Assembly: GCA_021823905.1 (NCBI GenBank)
Contig: JAKALX010000145.1
Span: forward strand, 1-8,646
From: Chloroflexota bacterium
GTDB lineage: Bacteria > Chloroflexota > Dehalococcoidia > Tepidiformales > Tepidiformaceae
Direction of reading: 5' to 3'
DNA: 8,646 nt
The notes below the pieces were generated by a model. That model did not search any database. It was not told the DNA's origin and was given only the letters and a program-made list of their open reading frames with translations. Made by a program: the position numbers and the translations under genes. Shown here one piece after another: positions 1 to 6,785 of this stretch. How positions within the stretch are numbered: position 1 is the first letter of the stretch; each line of letters opens with the position of its first letter.

Positions 1-453
1 GATCTCGACGCCGGGGATACGAACCCCCGCTCGCAGGCGCTCGACGAGCCTGGTGGAGGTCTCGGTGGCCACCCGGCCCGCGCGACGGTCAGAGATGTTG
101 CCCGCGGCGTCGAGCGTGCAGAAGTTGCCCCGCGCGGCGACGTCGTTGGGGCCGAGATCGAAATCGATCCCCACCGCTTCGAGGACACCCCGGCCGATGT
201 CGTAGGCCAAAGGATCGTAGCCGAAGAGCGCAAGGTGACCCGGGCCGCTTCCGGGCGTAATCCCGAGGCCCACAGGCGTGGTCAGGCCGACCTCGGACCG
301 GCGAGCGAGGCGTTCGAGGTTGGTTATGTCCGCCGCCTCGAGTTCGCTGCGAAGCGTCTCGTGCTTGGGGAGGCCGCCGAGGCCGTCCAGGACGCAAAGG
401 ATGATTTTCGAGGTGGCGGGCTGGGCGAGCCGCCGTGCGAGTTCAAGATCCAC
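1..453 (-). CDS. apgM: 2,3-bisphosphoglycerate-independent phosphoglycerate mutase, archaeal (ApgM) type, N-terminal part
   Basis: Interconverts 3- and 2-phosphoglycerate in lower glycolysis and gluconeogenesis, in the cytoplasm. The first 151 codons are present; the gene runs off the window start, and the family is about 400 residues long. The alkaline-phosphatase-superfamily metal motif DGLGG is at residues 23-27 (Asp23 a metal ligand), and TPGSGPGHLALFGYDP is at 66-81, where Ser69 is the expected phosphorylated serine. The sequence fits the ApgM family rather than the GpmI or GpmA families. The GTG start at 453 is chosen because AGAGG lies about 5 bases upstream and there is no earlier in-frame start close to the conserved region. 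The start lies inside the end of the preceding membrane-protein gene (11 bp overlap), so the two are probably translationally coupled. It is the last visible gene of the operon that also carries pgk, so two consecutive glycolytic steps are co-expressed. Family assignment is firm; the C-terminal part cannot be judged. Confidence 0.93.
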   Translation of the reverse strand, partial: MDLELARRLAQPATSKIILCVLDGLGGLPKHETLRSELEAADITNLERLARRSEVGLTTPVGLGITPGSGPGHLALFGYDPLAYDIGRGVLEAVGIDFDLGPNDVAARGNFCTLDAAGNISDRRAGRVATETSTRLVERLRAGVRIPGVEI

Positions 454-1027
454 GTTGCCTCTTCTGTTTCGCGCGGCCGGCTCTCACCGGGGCGGGTGAT
501 GGAACGCCGAAGCGCTCGACGAGCTTCTGGGGGTTTCGCACGCTGAGTGTGAGCCGCCGCGCTCGGAGCGGGATAAGGCGGGGGATGAGCCAGATGCGAA
601 CCGGCTGGCGAAAGACGAGGCGGGCCACCTCGCCGGTCGTGCTGACGAGGGCGACGTCGCCGCGGAAGTTCGTCCGCAGGCCGATGCCAGCGGGTAACCA
701 GTGTTTCGCCATCTCGGCGCCCACGATATTCGAGTTCGCGACGACGGTGTCGACGAAGCTGCCGAAGCGGATACGGGTACGATCCTCGGTGATGGCGACG
801 AACGAGGTGGGCGCCTTGAGGGTGGCGGAGAACATCCAGACGAAGAGCAGGCCGAGGACGACGGTGAGGAGCAGGAGCAGGACATTGTGCGAGTCCGAGA
901 ATCCCTTGGCGGAGAACGCGGTGCCCACACCCGACGCCAGGGCGACCATCGCCAGCAACGCCTGGAAGAGGCGCATCTCGCGGAAGGCGAAGAGCATGGG
1001 CGGCGGCGGGGCGGGCGTGGCTGGCAT
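443..1027 (-). CDS. Two-helix membrane protein of unknown function with a C-terminal soluble domain
   Basis: 194 residues; I do not recognise a named family. Residues 1-11 are proline/alanine-rich. Two hydrophobic segments follow, at about 20-40 and 49-70, with a short polar loop between them. The remaining ~120 residues look soluble and rich in beta-strand pattern (TSFVAITEDRTRIRF, then LTLSVRNPQKLVERFG near residues 158-173). The layout of two helices followed by a beta-rich domain ending in a 'lsvrnp..lv' stretch resembles bacterial PH-like (bPH) membrane proteins; this is inference from pattern only. The tail is strongly basic (RAGRAKQKRQRGS), which would favour a cytoplasmic C-terminus. 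The ATG directly follows the pgk stop (TGAATG, no gap) and the end overlaps apgM by 11 bp, so the gene is certainly in the operon. There is no Shine-Dalgarno beyond a weak AGGA, which suggests coupling to pgk translation. A link to glycolysis is suggested only by position. Confidence 0.8.
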   Translation of the reverse strand: MPATPAPPPPMLFAFREMRLFQALLAMVALASGVGTAFSAKGFSDSHNVLLLLLTVVLGLLFVWMFSATLKAPTSFVAITEDRTRIRFGSFVDTVVANSNIVGAEMAKHWLPAGIGLRTNFRGDVALVSTTGEVARLVFRQPVRIWLIPRLIPLRARRLTLSVRNPQKLVERFGVPSPAPVRAGRAKQKRQRGS

Positions 1028-2221
1028 TCAGGCGTCCTGGAGCGCGGCGACGCCCGGGAGCTCGCGGCCTTCCAGCATTTCGAGAGAGGCGCCGCCGCCC
1101 GTGGAGACGTGGGTGAACTCGTTCTCGACCCCCGCGCGAGCGACGACGGCGGCCGTCTCGCCACCACCGACGACGGTCGTTGCCTTGAGGCCGGCGATGG
1201 CGCGGGCGATGCCGAAGGAGCCGCGGGCGAACTTCTCCATCTCGAAGACGCCCATGGGGCCGTTCCAGACGACGGCTTTTGCTGATTGGAGGGCGGCGCC
1301 GTAGCGCTGCACCGTCTGGGGGCCGATATCGAGGATCATGTAGCCGTGCGGGACCTGGCCGACGGGAACGGTGGTGACGTGAGCGTCGGCGGCGAACCGA
1401 TCCGCGGCTACGACGTCTACAGGAAAGTGGACGGCGGCGCCTTGCGTTCGCGCCTCGGCGACTATCCGGCGCGCGGTTTCCACCTGGTCGTCTTCGACCA
1501 GCGAGCTGCCAACGTCGATCCCGACCGCTTTGAGGAAGGTGTTCGCCATGCCACCGCCGAGGAAGAGCATATCGAGCTTCGGGAGGAGGTGGTCGATTGC
1601 GGCGATCTTCGTGCTCACCTTGGCGCCGCCGATCACGACCGCGAACGGCTTCGGGGGGTTGGCGACGAGTGCGGAGAGGTACCTGACCTCCTTCTCCATG
1701 AGGAAACCGGCTACAGCGGGGAGGTAATGGGTAACACCCTCGGTCGAGGCGTGGGCGCGGTGGGCGGAGCCGAAGGCGTCGTTGACGAAAAGGTCGGCGT
1801 TGGCGGCGAGCTGCGTTGCGAACTCGGGGTCGTTCTGCTCTTCCTCGGCGTGGAAGCGCAGGTTCTCGAGGAGGAGCACCTGGCTGGGCGACATCCGGGC
1901 GACGGCCTGTTCGACTTCGGGGCCGATGCAGTCATCAACGAAGAGCACTTCGCGATCGAGGAGATTCCCCAGGCGGCCGGCGACCGGCGCGAGCGAGAGG
2001 GATTCGTCGCGGCCCTTCGGACGGCCGAGGTGGGAGCAGACGATGACCTTTGCGCCGCGGTGCAGGAGGTACTGGATCGTGGGCAGCGACTCGCGGATGC
2101 GCGTGTCGTCGGTGACGGCGCCGTTTTCGAGGGGGACGTTGAGGTCGGCGCGGACGAGGACGCGCTTCCCCTTCACGTCGACGTCACGGACGGTCTTCTT
2201 GCCGATACCGGGTTCGCTCAT
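1028..2221 (-). CDS. pgk: Phosphoglycerate kinase
   Basis: Transfers phosphate from 1,3-bisphosphoglycerate to ADP, giving ATP and 3-phosphoglycerate; cytoplasmic. 397 residues, full family length. Substrate-binding motifs in the N-terminal domain are RADLNVP (24-30) with Arg41, and SHLGRPKG (63-70). The hinge and C-terminal nucleotide domain carry VVIGGAKVSTKI, LFLGGGMANTFL, VWNGPMGVFE and the glycine-rich VVGGGETAA, followed by STGGGASLEMLEG. The usual GGGD(T/S) nucleotide motif reads GGGET, a conservative Asp-to-Glu change. The ATG at 2221 has GGGAGG about 10 bases upstream and overlaps the rpiB stop by 4 bp (ATGA). The product of this enzyme is the substrate of the ApgM enzyme encoded two genes downstream. 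Confidence 0.98.
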   Translation of the reverse strand: MSEPGIGKKTVRDVDVKGKRVLVRADLNVPLENGAVTDDTRIRESLPTIQYLLHRGAKVIVCSHLGRPKGRDESLSLAPVAGRLGNLLDREVLFVDDCIGPEVEQAVARMSPSQVLLLENLRFHAEEEQNDPEFATQLAANADLFVNDAFGSAHRAHASTEGVTHYLPAVAGFLMEKEVRYLSALVANPPKPFAVVIGGAKVSTKIAAIDHLLPKLDMLFLGGGMANTFLKAVGIDVGSSLVEDDQVETARRIVAEARTQGAAVHFPVDVVAADRFAADAHVTTVPVGQVPHGYMILDIGPQTVQRYGAALQSAKAVVWNGPMGVFEMEKFARGSFGIARAIAGLKATTVVGGGETAAVVARAGVENEFTHVSTGGGASLEMLEGRELPGVAALQDA

Positions 2222-2685
2222 TTGCGCGCCGCCTCCCGGGCAATGCCGCGGCGCTCGACGTCCATGAGCTTGTTGACGCGGCGTTCGTGGCGGCCGCCTT
2301 CGAATTCGTTCGACAGGAATGCGGCGAGGATGTCATCGGCGATGGCGGTGCCGATTTCGAGGCCACCGAGGGCGAGCATGTTGGCGTTGACGTGCTGGCG
2401 GGCGCGGGCGGCTCCCCAGCTCGTGTGGCAAAGCGCGCAGCGGATGCCGGGCACCTTGTTGGCGGTGATGCTGATGCCGACGCCGTTGCTGCAGACGACG
2501 ACTCCGAGGTCGGCGCGTCCGTCGAGGACGGCGTGGGCCGTCGCCTCGGCGAAATCGGGGTAGTCGACGCTCTCGGGCCCGTTCGTGCCGAGATCGAGCA
2601 CCTCGTGGCCGAGGGCGCGCGCGGTTTCGAGCAGGTGCTGCTTGAGCTCGTATCCGGCGTGGTCGGCGCCGAAGGCCAGTTTCAC
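2218..2685 (-). CDS. rpiB: Ribose-5-phosphate isomerase B
   Basis: Isomerises ribose 5-phosphate and ribulose 5-phosphate in the pentose phosphate pathway, supplying ribose for nucleotide synthesis. 155 residues, typical for the RpiB/LacAB family. Visible motifs are FGADHAGYELK at the N-terminus (Asp8, His9), Cys65 as the likely catalytic base in VCSNGVGISITANK, Gln97-His98 (general acid/ring-opening region) in ARQHVNANMLALGG, and EGGRHERRV for the phosphate. The common CGTG or CGSG loop reads CSNG here, a variation at the active-site loop that keeps the cysteine. The start is GTG at 2685, preceded by AGGAG about 9 bases upstream and overlapping the tsaC stop by 4 bp (GTGA). The same overlap type joins it to pgk, so translation through tsaC-rpiB-pgk is probably coupled. 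Confidence 0.95.
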   Translation of the reverse strand: MKLAFGADHAGYELKQHLLETARALGHEVLDLGTNGPESVDYPDFAEATAHAVLDGRADLGVVVCSNGVGISITANKVPGIRCALCHTSWGAARARQHVNANMLALGGLEIGTAIADDILAAFLSNEFEGGRHERRVNKLMDVERRGIAREAARK

Positions 2686-3362
2686 GGGCGCACGCTCCTG
2701 AGGACCTGGATCTCGCTCAATCCAAGTATACGGGCGACCGTTTGGCGGTCTATGGCGCCCTCGCGGAGAATCCTCGGCGCTCCCTCGCGAGAGAGATCGA
2801 CGACGGTGGAATCGAGGCCGGCGGCGGTCGGGCCCGCGTCGATCGCCACGGCGCAGGCAGCGCCGACCTGCTCGACGGCTGCCGCACAGGTGGTGGGACT
2901 CGCACCGCCGTGGCGGTTCGCGCTGGAGGCGGCCAGCGGGCGCCCAAGGGCGCGAATGACGTCGTACAGGACTGGCGCGTCGGGAATGCGGAAACCAACG
3001 GTGGCACCGCCAGCGAGGGCCGGGCTATGCCAGCCCGGAGCGGCGGGGACGATGACCGTCCAGCCGCCGGGCCCGAGGGCCTCGGCGAGCCGGCTAGCGA
3101 GGGGCGTGAGGGTGGCGAACCGTTCGATCTCGGCCATGCCGGGCGCGAAGAGCAGCTGAAGCGGCGCTTCTTGCCCTTTGCCCTTCGCTGCGTAGAGCTT
3201 CTGGACGGCCGCGTCGTTGTGGACGTCGGCGCAGACGCCGTAGACGGTATCGGTCGGAAGGATGACAAGCTCGCCGTCGCGGAGGGCGGCGGCGGCGGAG
3301 CGGACAGCGGCGGGTGTGGGAGGGAGGACGGTTACAGGCATCGAATTCGTAGACCCAACCAT
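2682..3362 (-). CDS. tsaC: L-threonylcarbamoyladenylate synthase (YrdC/TsaC family)
   Basis: Makes threonylcarbamoyl-AMP from threonine, bicarbonate and ATP, the first step towards the universal t6A37 modification of ANN-decoding tRNAs. 226 residues form a single YrdC domain with no C-terminal Sua5 domain. Motifs are LPTDTVYGVCAD (35-46), AKGKGQEAPL (59-68), TVGFRIPD (121-128), the SxN of ASSANRHGG (Ser147, Asn149), and STVVDLS followed by ILREGAI near the end. The conserved KxR of this family reads Lys60-Gly-Lys62, a conservative Arg-to-Lys change. Two starts are possible: ATG at 3362, or ATG at 3341 (Met8), which begins closer to the usual family N-terminus. Neither has a strong Shine-Dalgarno. 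It is the first gene of the minus-strand operon and is transcribed divergently from guaA. Confidence 0.93.
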   Translation of the reverse strand: MVGSTNSMPVTVLPPTPAAVRSAAAALRDGELVILPTDTVYGVCADVHNDAAVQKLYAAKGKGQEAPLQLLFAPGMAEIERFATLTPLASRLAEALGPGGWTVIVPAAPGWHSPALAGGATVGFRIPDAPVLYDVIRALGRPLAASSANRHGGASPTTCAAAVEQVGAACAVAIDAGPTAAGLDSTVVDLSREGAPRILREGAIDRQTVARILGLSEIQVLRSVRP

Positions 3363-3367
3363 ACAAT
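3362..3367 (+). promoter_or_regulatory. Possible -10 element for guaA in the divergent tsaC-guaA region
   Basis: TACAAT matches the sigma-70-type -10 consensus at 5 of 6 positions and stands out in GC-rich DNA. It would place transcription start near 3374, upstream of both possible guaA start codons. No convincing -35 element is visible at 16-18 bp spacing. The element overlaps the tsaC start codon, so the two divergent promoters must lie almost on top of each other. On the minus strand TAGCAA (3374-3369) is a weak -10 candidate for tsaC. An interrupted inverted repeat, CCATAC (3359-3364) with GTATGG (3382-3387), flanks this region and could be an operator or chance. Confidence 0.35.
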
Positions 3368-3401
3368 TTTGCTACCGTCCGGTATGGGTAACACACCTTC
3401 C

Positions 3402-4991
3402 ATGCCTGACACCCTCGCCACATCCCAGGCCAACGCCGCGCGCGACCCGGCCCGTGGACACGAGACGATCGTCGTCCTCGATTTCGGGTCGCAATTCTCG
3501 ATGCTGATTGCCCGGCGCGTGCGCGAGTTGAACACGTACTGTGAACTCCTGCCGTTCGACACGCCCGCGGAACGGATAGCGGGGATGGACGTTCGCGGGA
3601 TCATTCTTTCGGGCGGGCCGAGCAGCGTCTACGACCCGGACGCTCCGCTCGCGCCGCAGTGGGTGTTCGAGAGCGGGTTGCCGATCCTCGGCATCTGCTA
3701 TGGGATGCAACTCATGGCTCACCAGCTTGGCGGGAAGGTCGTGCCGGGCACCGAACGCGAATACGGGCCCGCGAAGGTCCAGGCGAGCGCCGGCTCGCCG
3801 CTCCTCCAGGGACTGCCGGCGGAGTTCGACGTCTGGATGAGCCACGGCGACCGGCTGGAGTCGGTACCACCAGGGTTCGAGAGCATCGCGAGCTCGGGGA
3901 ACTCACCCTACGCGGTGATGGCCGACCTGACGCGGCGCTACTACGGCCTCCAGTTTCACCCGGAGGTCGTACATACGCCGAAGGGCAAGGAGATCCTCCA
4001 GAACTTCGTTGCGGAGATCTGCGGCTGCGCCGGAAGCTGGACGGCGGGGAACTTCATCGAGGAGACCATAGATGCCATCCGGGCCCAGGTGGGCACGGGG
4101 CGCGTGATCTGCGGACTCTCGGGTGGCGTCGACAGCGCCGTGGCAGCAGCGCTCGTGCACCGGGCGATCGGCGACCAGCTGACCTGCATCTTCGTCGACA
4201 ACGGGCTGCTGCGGGCGGGGGAAGCGGAGCAGGTCGTCGAAACGTTCCTCAAGCATATGCAGATCAACCTGGTGCACGTCGAAGCGGAGGAGCAGTTCCT
4301 GCAGCAGCTCGCCGAGGTCACGAACCCCGAGACAAAGCGAGTGCGCATCGGGAACACGTTCATCCGGATCTTCGAGCGCGAAGCACGGCGGATCGAAGAC
4401 GCGCGGTTCCTCTGCCAGGGAACGCTCTACCCGGACGTGATCGAGAGCGCGTCGCACGGGGCCGGGTCGGTGAAGATCAAGACGCACCACAACGTCGGCG
4501 GCCTGCCACCCGACATGAAGCTCGGGCTGGTCGAGCCGCTGCGATTCCTGTTCAAGGACGAGGTCCGGCGAATCGGCGAGGCGCTGGGTCTACCCGAGGA
4601 GATGGTCTGGCGGCACCCGTTCCCGGGACCGGGGCTGGCGATCCGGGTCATCGGCGAGGTTACGCGGGAGAAGCTTGACCTGCTGCGCGGCGCTGACCGG
4701 ATCGTGATGGACGAGATCCGCAAGGCGGGGCTGTACCGCGACATCTGGCAGAGCTTCGCCGTCCTGACCGACACGAAGAGCGTCGGCGTGATGGGCGACT
4801 TCCGGACCTACGGATACGCCTGCGCGATCCGCGCGGTGGTCGCGGACGACGCGATGACGGCGGACTGGGCGCGGCTGCCGCACGAACTGCTGGCGAAGAT
4901 GTCGAACCGGATCGTGAACGAGGTCCACGGGATAAACCGGGTGGTGTACGACATCACGTCGAAGCCGCCGGGGACGATCGAGTGGGAATGA
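3402..4991 (+). CDS. guaA: GMP synthase (glutamine-hydrolysing)
   Basis: Converts XMP, ATP and glutamine to GMP, the last step of guanine nucleotide synthesis; cytoplasmic. With the ATG at 3402 the protein has 529 residues, slightly longer than usual because of a ~20-residue polar/alanine-rich N-terminus. Domain order: class I glutamine amidotransferase (about 22-210; nucleophile Cys99 in GICYGMQ, His186 and Glu188 in FHPEV), the ATP pyrophosphatase domain with the PP-loop SGGVDS (240-245), and the C-terminal dimerisation/XMP-binding domain ending in KPPGTIEWE. An alternative ATG at 3384 would add six residues; both are downstream of the TACAAT element. I prefer 3402 because it leaves room for a leader and a GGG stretch 13 bases upstream, but the Shine-Dalgarno is weak in either case. 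The open frame extends much further upstream, over tsaC on the opposite strand; that extension is not coding. First gene of a purine cluster with purD and purE. Confidence 0.97.
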   Translation: MPDTLATSQANAARDPARGHETIVVLDFGSQFSMLIARRVRELNTYCELLPFDTPAERIAGMDVRGIILSGGPSSVYDPDAPLAPQWVFESGLPILGICYGMQLMAHQLGGKVVPGTEREYGPAKVQASAGSPLLQGLPAEFDVWMSHGDRLESVPPGFESIASSGNSPYAVMADLTRRYYGLQFHPEVVHTPKGKEILQNFVAEICGCAGSWTAGNFIEETIDAIRAQVGTGRVICGLSGGVDSAVAAALVHRAIGDQLTCIFVDNGLLRAGEAEQVVETFLKHMQINLVHVEAEEQFLQQLAEVTNPETKRVRIGNTFIRIFEREARRIEDARFLCQGTLYPDVIESASHGAGSVKIKTHHNVGGLPPDMKLGLVEPLRFLFKDEVRRIGEALGLPEEMVWRHPFPGPGLAIRVIGEVTREKLDLLRGADRIVMDEIRKAGLYRDIWQSFAVLTDTKSVGVMGDFRTYGYACAIRAVVADDAMTADWARLPHELLAKMSNRIVNEVHGINRVVYDITSKPPGTIEWE

Positions 4992-4994
4992 GCA

Positions 4995-5026
4995 ATTCAC
5001 GATTCACGATTCACGATTCACGATTC
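4995..5026 (+). repeat. Tandem heptamer array, ATTCACG x4 plus partial copy
   Basis: Four perfect head-to-tail copies of ATTCACG (4995-5022) are followed by a fifth, broken copy (ATTC, 5023-5026). The array fills most of the 48 bp between the guaA stop and the purD start. It is AT-richer than its surroundings. It lies immediately before the G-rich Shine-Dalgarno of purD. Short heptanucleotide tandem repeats are known as intergenic elements in several bacterial groups, cyanobacterial STRRs being the best-known case. The related GGACTCA array at 6786 suggests a genome-wide family here. Confidence 0.9.
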
Positions 5027-5039
5027 GGGGTGGGTTATC

Positions 5040-6308
5040 GTGGGTAGCCGGGTTCTGCTTGTGGGCGCGGGGGCGCGAGAGCACGCGGTGGCGTGGAAGC
5101 TGCGGCAGAGCGCGAAGGTGGACGAGATCTTCATCGCGCCGGGGAACGCGGGGACGGCGCTTTGCGGGACGAACCTTGCGGACATTCAGCCGAAGCACAT
5201 CGACGAGCTCGTCAAGGCCGCGAAAGCGCACAAGATCGACTTCTACCTGTCGACGATGGACGACCCCCAGCCGCTGGGGCTGGTGGACCGGCTGACGGCG
5301 GAAGGCGTCCTCTGCTACGGGCCAACGAAGGCCGCGGCGCAACTCGAATCGAGCAAGGCGTTCTCGAAGAAGTTCATGGTGGAGCACGGGATTCGAACAG
5401 CGGCGGCGACGGTGTTCAGCGACTACCGCGAAGCCTGCGCGTATGTTGAATCGCTGAACGACCACGGGATCGTGGTGAAGGCGAGCGGGCTGGCGGCAGG
5501 TAAGGGCGTCATCGTCTGTTACGACAACCGCGACGCGCTGACGGCGCTGGACATCATCATGGTGCGGCGGGATTTCGGCAGCGCCGGCGACCAGGTGCTC
5601 ATCGAACAGCGGCTCGAGGGCTGGGAAGCGAGCGCGCACGCGTTCTGCGATGGCAAGACGGCGGTCATGATGCCGTTCGCAAGCGACTACAAGCGGGCAC
5701 AGGATGGGGACATCGGCCTGAACACCGGGGGCATGGGGGCGTACAGCCCGAGCGCGCGAGTCGACGAGGGGCTCGCCACCGAGATCCGGACAAACGTGGT
5801 CGAGAAGGTGATGGCGGGAATGGCAGCGAGCGGGATGCCGTTCAACGGGACGCTCTACCCGGGGATGATGATCGCGAAGGACGGGGCGTACTGCCTCGAG
5901 TTCAATGCCCGGATGGGCGATCCCGAGGCGCAGGTGCTGATGCCGCGGCTGGAAACGGACCTGTTCGACGTGTGCCAGGCGGCGGCTCAGGGGAAGCTTG
6001 CCGGGATCGGCGTGAGGTGGTCGGACAAAGCCGCGGTGGGAGTCGTGATGGCGAGCGGCGGCTACCCGGCGACCTACAAGCTGGGGCACGTCATCGAGGG
6101 CGTGGACGACGTGGACGCGGACGTGATGGTGTTCCACGCCGGGACGAAGGCCGACAGCCGCGGGCTGGTCACCTACGGCGGGCGCGTTCTGACGGTGGTT
6201 GCCACCGGCGCCACCGTGGCCGAGGCGCGGGCGAAGGCCTACGACAACGTCAAGCGAATCCATTTCATGGACGCGCAGTACCGCAAAGACATCGCTGCCG
6301 GGGTTTGA
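5040..6308 (+). CDS. purD: Phosphoribosylamine-glycine ligase (GAR synthetase), divergent
   Basis: Second step of purine synthesis: joins glycine to phosphoribosylamine using ATP. 422 residues, the usual length for bacterial PurD. Domain signs: an N-terminal pre-ATP-grasp domain with LLVGAGAREHA (6-16), an ATP-grasp core with GPTKAAAQLESSKAFSKKF, VVKASGLAAGKGV (145-157), SDYKR (215-219) and GLNTGGMGAYSP (226-237), metal-site FNARMGDPEAQ (288-298), and a C-terminal B-domain-like part. Several positions that are usually near-invariant differ: GPE reads TMD at 72-74, KADG reads KASG (Ser149), GPNTGG reads GLNTGG (Leu227), and FGDPET reads MGDPEA. The start is GTG at 5040, chosen because GGGGTGGG at 5027-5034 gives a suitable ribosome site and the conserved LLVGAGAREHA follows at once. 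Downstream purE begins 5 bp after the stop. It is probably the working PurD, since it is linked to guaA and purE, but the substitutions deserve checking. Confidence 0.93.
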   Translation: MGSRVLLVGAGAREHAVAWKLRQSAKVDEIFIAPGNAGTALCGTNLADIQPKHIDELVKAAKAHKIDFYLSTMDDPQPLGLVDRLTAEGVLCYGPTKAAAQLESSKAFSKKFMVEHGIRTAAATVFSDYREACAYVESLNDHGIVVKASGLAAGKGVIVCYDNRDALTALDIIMVRRDFGSAGDQVLIEQRLEGWEASAHAFCDGKTAVMMPFASDYKRAQDGDIGLNTGGMGAYSPSARVDEGLATEIRTNVVEKVMAGMAASGMPFNGTLYPGMMIAKDGAYCLEFNARMGDPEAQVLMPRLETDLFDVCQAAAQGKLAGIGVRWSDKAAVGVVMASGGYPATYKLGHVIEGVDDVDADVMVFHAGTKADSRGLVTYGGRVLTVVATGATVAEARAKAYDNVKRIHFMDAQYRKDIAAGV

Positions 6309-6313
6309 CACAG

Positions 6314-6781
6314 ATGAGCACACCGCTGGTTGCCATCCTGATGGGCTCGAAGAACGACGAGGCGCTGCTCGAACCGACGAAGCAGGCGCTCGATTCGCTG
6401 GGCATCCCGTTCATCGTCCGGGCGATGTCCGCGCACCGGACGCCAGACAAGGTGCGGGAGTTCGCGAAGCGGGCCGAGAGCGACGGGCTGGAAGTGCTGA
6501 TCTGCGCGGCAGGCGGCGCGGCGCATCTGCCGGGCGCGGTGGCGGCGCAAACGACGCTGCCGGTCATCGGGATTCCACTGGCGACGAGCGAAGTCGCGGG
6601 CGGGATCGACGCGATCTACGGCGTGCTGCAGATGCCGCCGGGGGTGCCGGTCGCCGCGGTAGCGGTTGGCGCGTGGGGGGCACGGAACGCGGCGTACCTG
6701 GCGGCGGCGATCCTCGCACTGAAGCACCCGGAGATCGCCGAGGCGTACCGGGACTTCCGGGAGAAGCAAAGCCAGGGGTAG
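6314..6781 (+). CDS. purE: N5-carboxyaminoimidazole ribonucleotide mutase (class I PurE)
   Basis: Converts N5-CAIR to CAIR in purine synthesis; acts as an octamer in class I enzymes. 155 residues, a typical length. Motifs: MGSKND (10-15; the usual GSxSD with Ser12 and Asp15 kept and Ser replaced by Asn14), SAHRTP (39-44, catalytic His41), AAGGAAHLPG (65-74), and LQMPPGVPVAAVAVG followed by ARNAAYLAA. The last stretch follows the class I pattern, so PurK would be expected to provide N5-CAIR; no purK is in this window. The ATG at 6314 follows the purD stop by 5 bp, with GGGG about 10 bases upstream. The longer open frame reaching back into purD is not used. Last gene of the guaA-purD-purE run. 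Confidence 0.96.
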   Translation: MSTPLVAILMGSKNDEALLEPTKQALDSLGIPFIVRAMSAHRTPDKVREFAKRAESDGLEVLICAAGGAAHLPGAVAAQTTLPVIGIPLATSEVAGGIDAIYGVLQMPPGVPVAAVAVGAWGARNAAYLAAAILALKHPEIAEAYRDFREKQSQG

Positions 6782-6785
6782 ACAA

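Noticed and set aside
1286..2563. A 425-codon plus-strand open frame across pgk and rpiB
   Set aside because: It lies opposite two well-identified genes in a tight operon, and its protein is low-complexity Gly/Glu/Arg-rich with no recognisable domain.
2742..3401. An N-terminal extension of guaA by about 220 codons into the tsaC region
   Set aside because: It is antisense to tsaC, and GMP synthase family length and the start of the amidotransferase domain fit a start at 3402 (or 3384).
4995..5026. The ATTCACG array as a CRISPR or iteron origin
   Set aside because: Units are 7 bp with no spacers, and there is no replication gene or AT-rich unwinding region nearby.
5972..6313. An N-terminal extension of purE back into purD
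   Set aside because: The upstream part is purD read out of frame; PurE motifs begin right after the ATG at 6314, which is 5 bp past the purD stop.
5004..6323. A 439-codon open frame on the minus strand covering all of purD
   Set aside because: It is antisense to a clear PurD gene. Its translation is rich in Arg/His/Val with no family motifs, as expected from GC-rich third positions.
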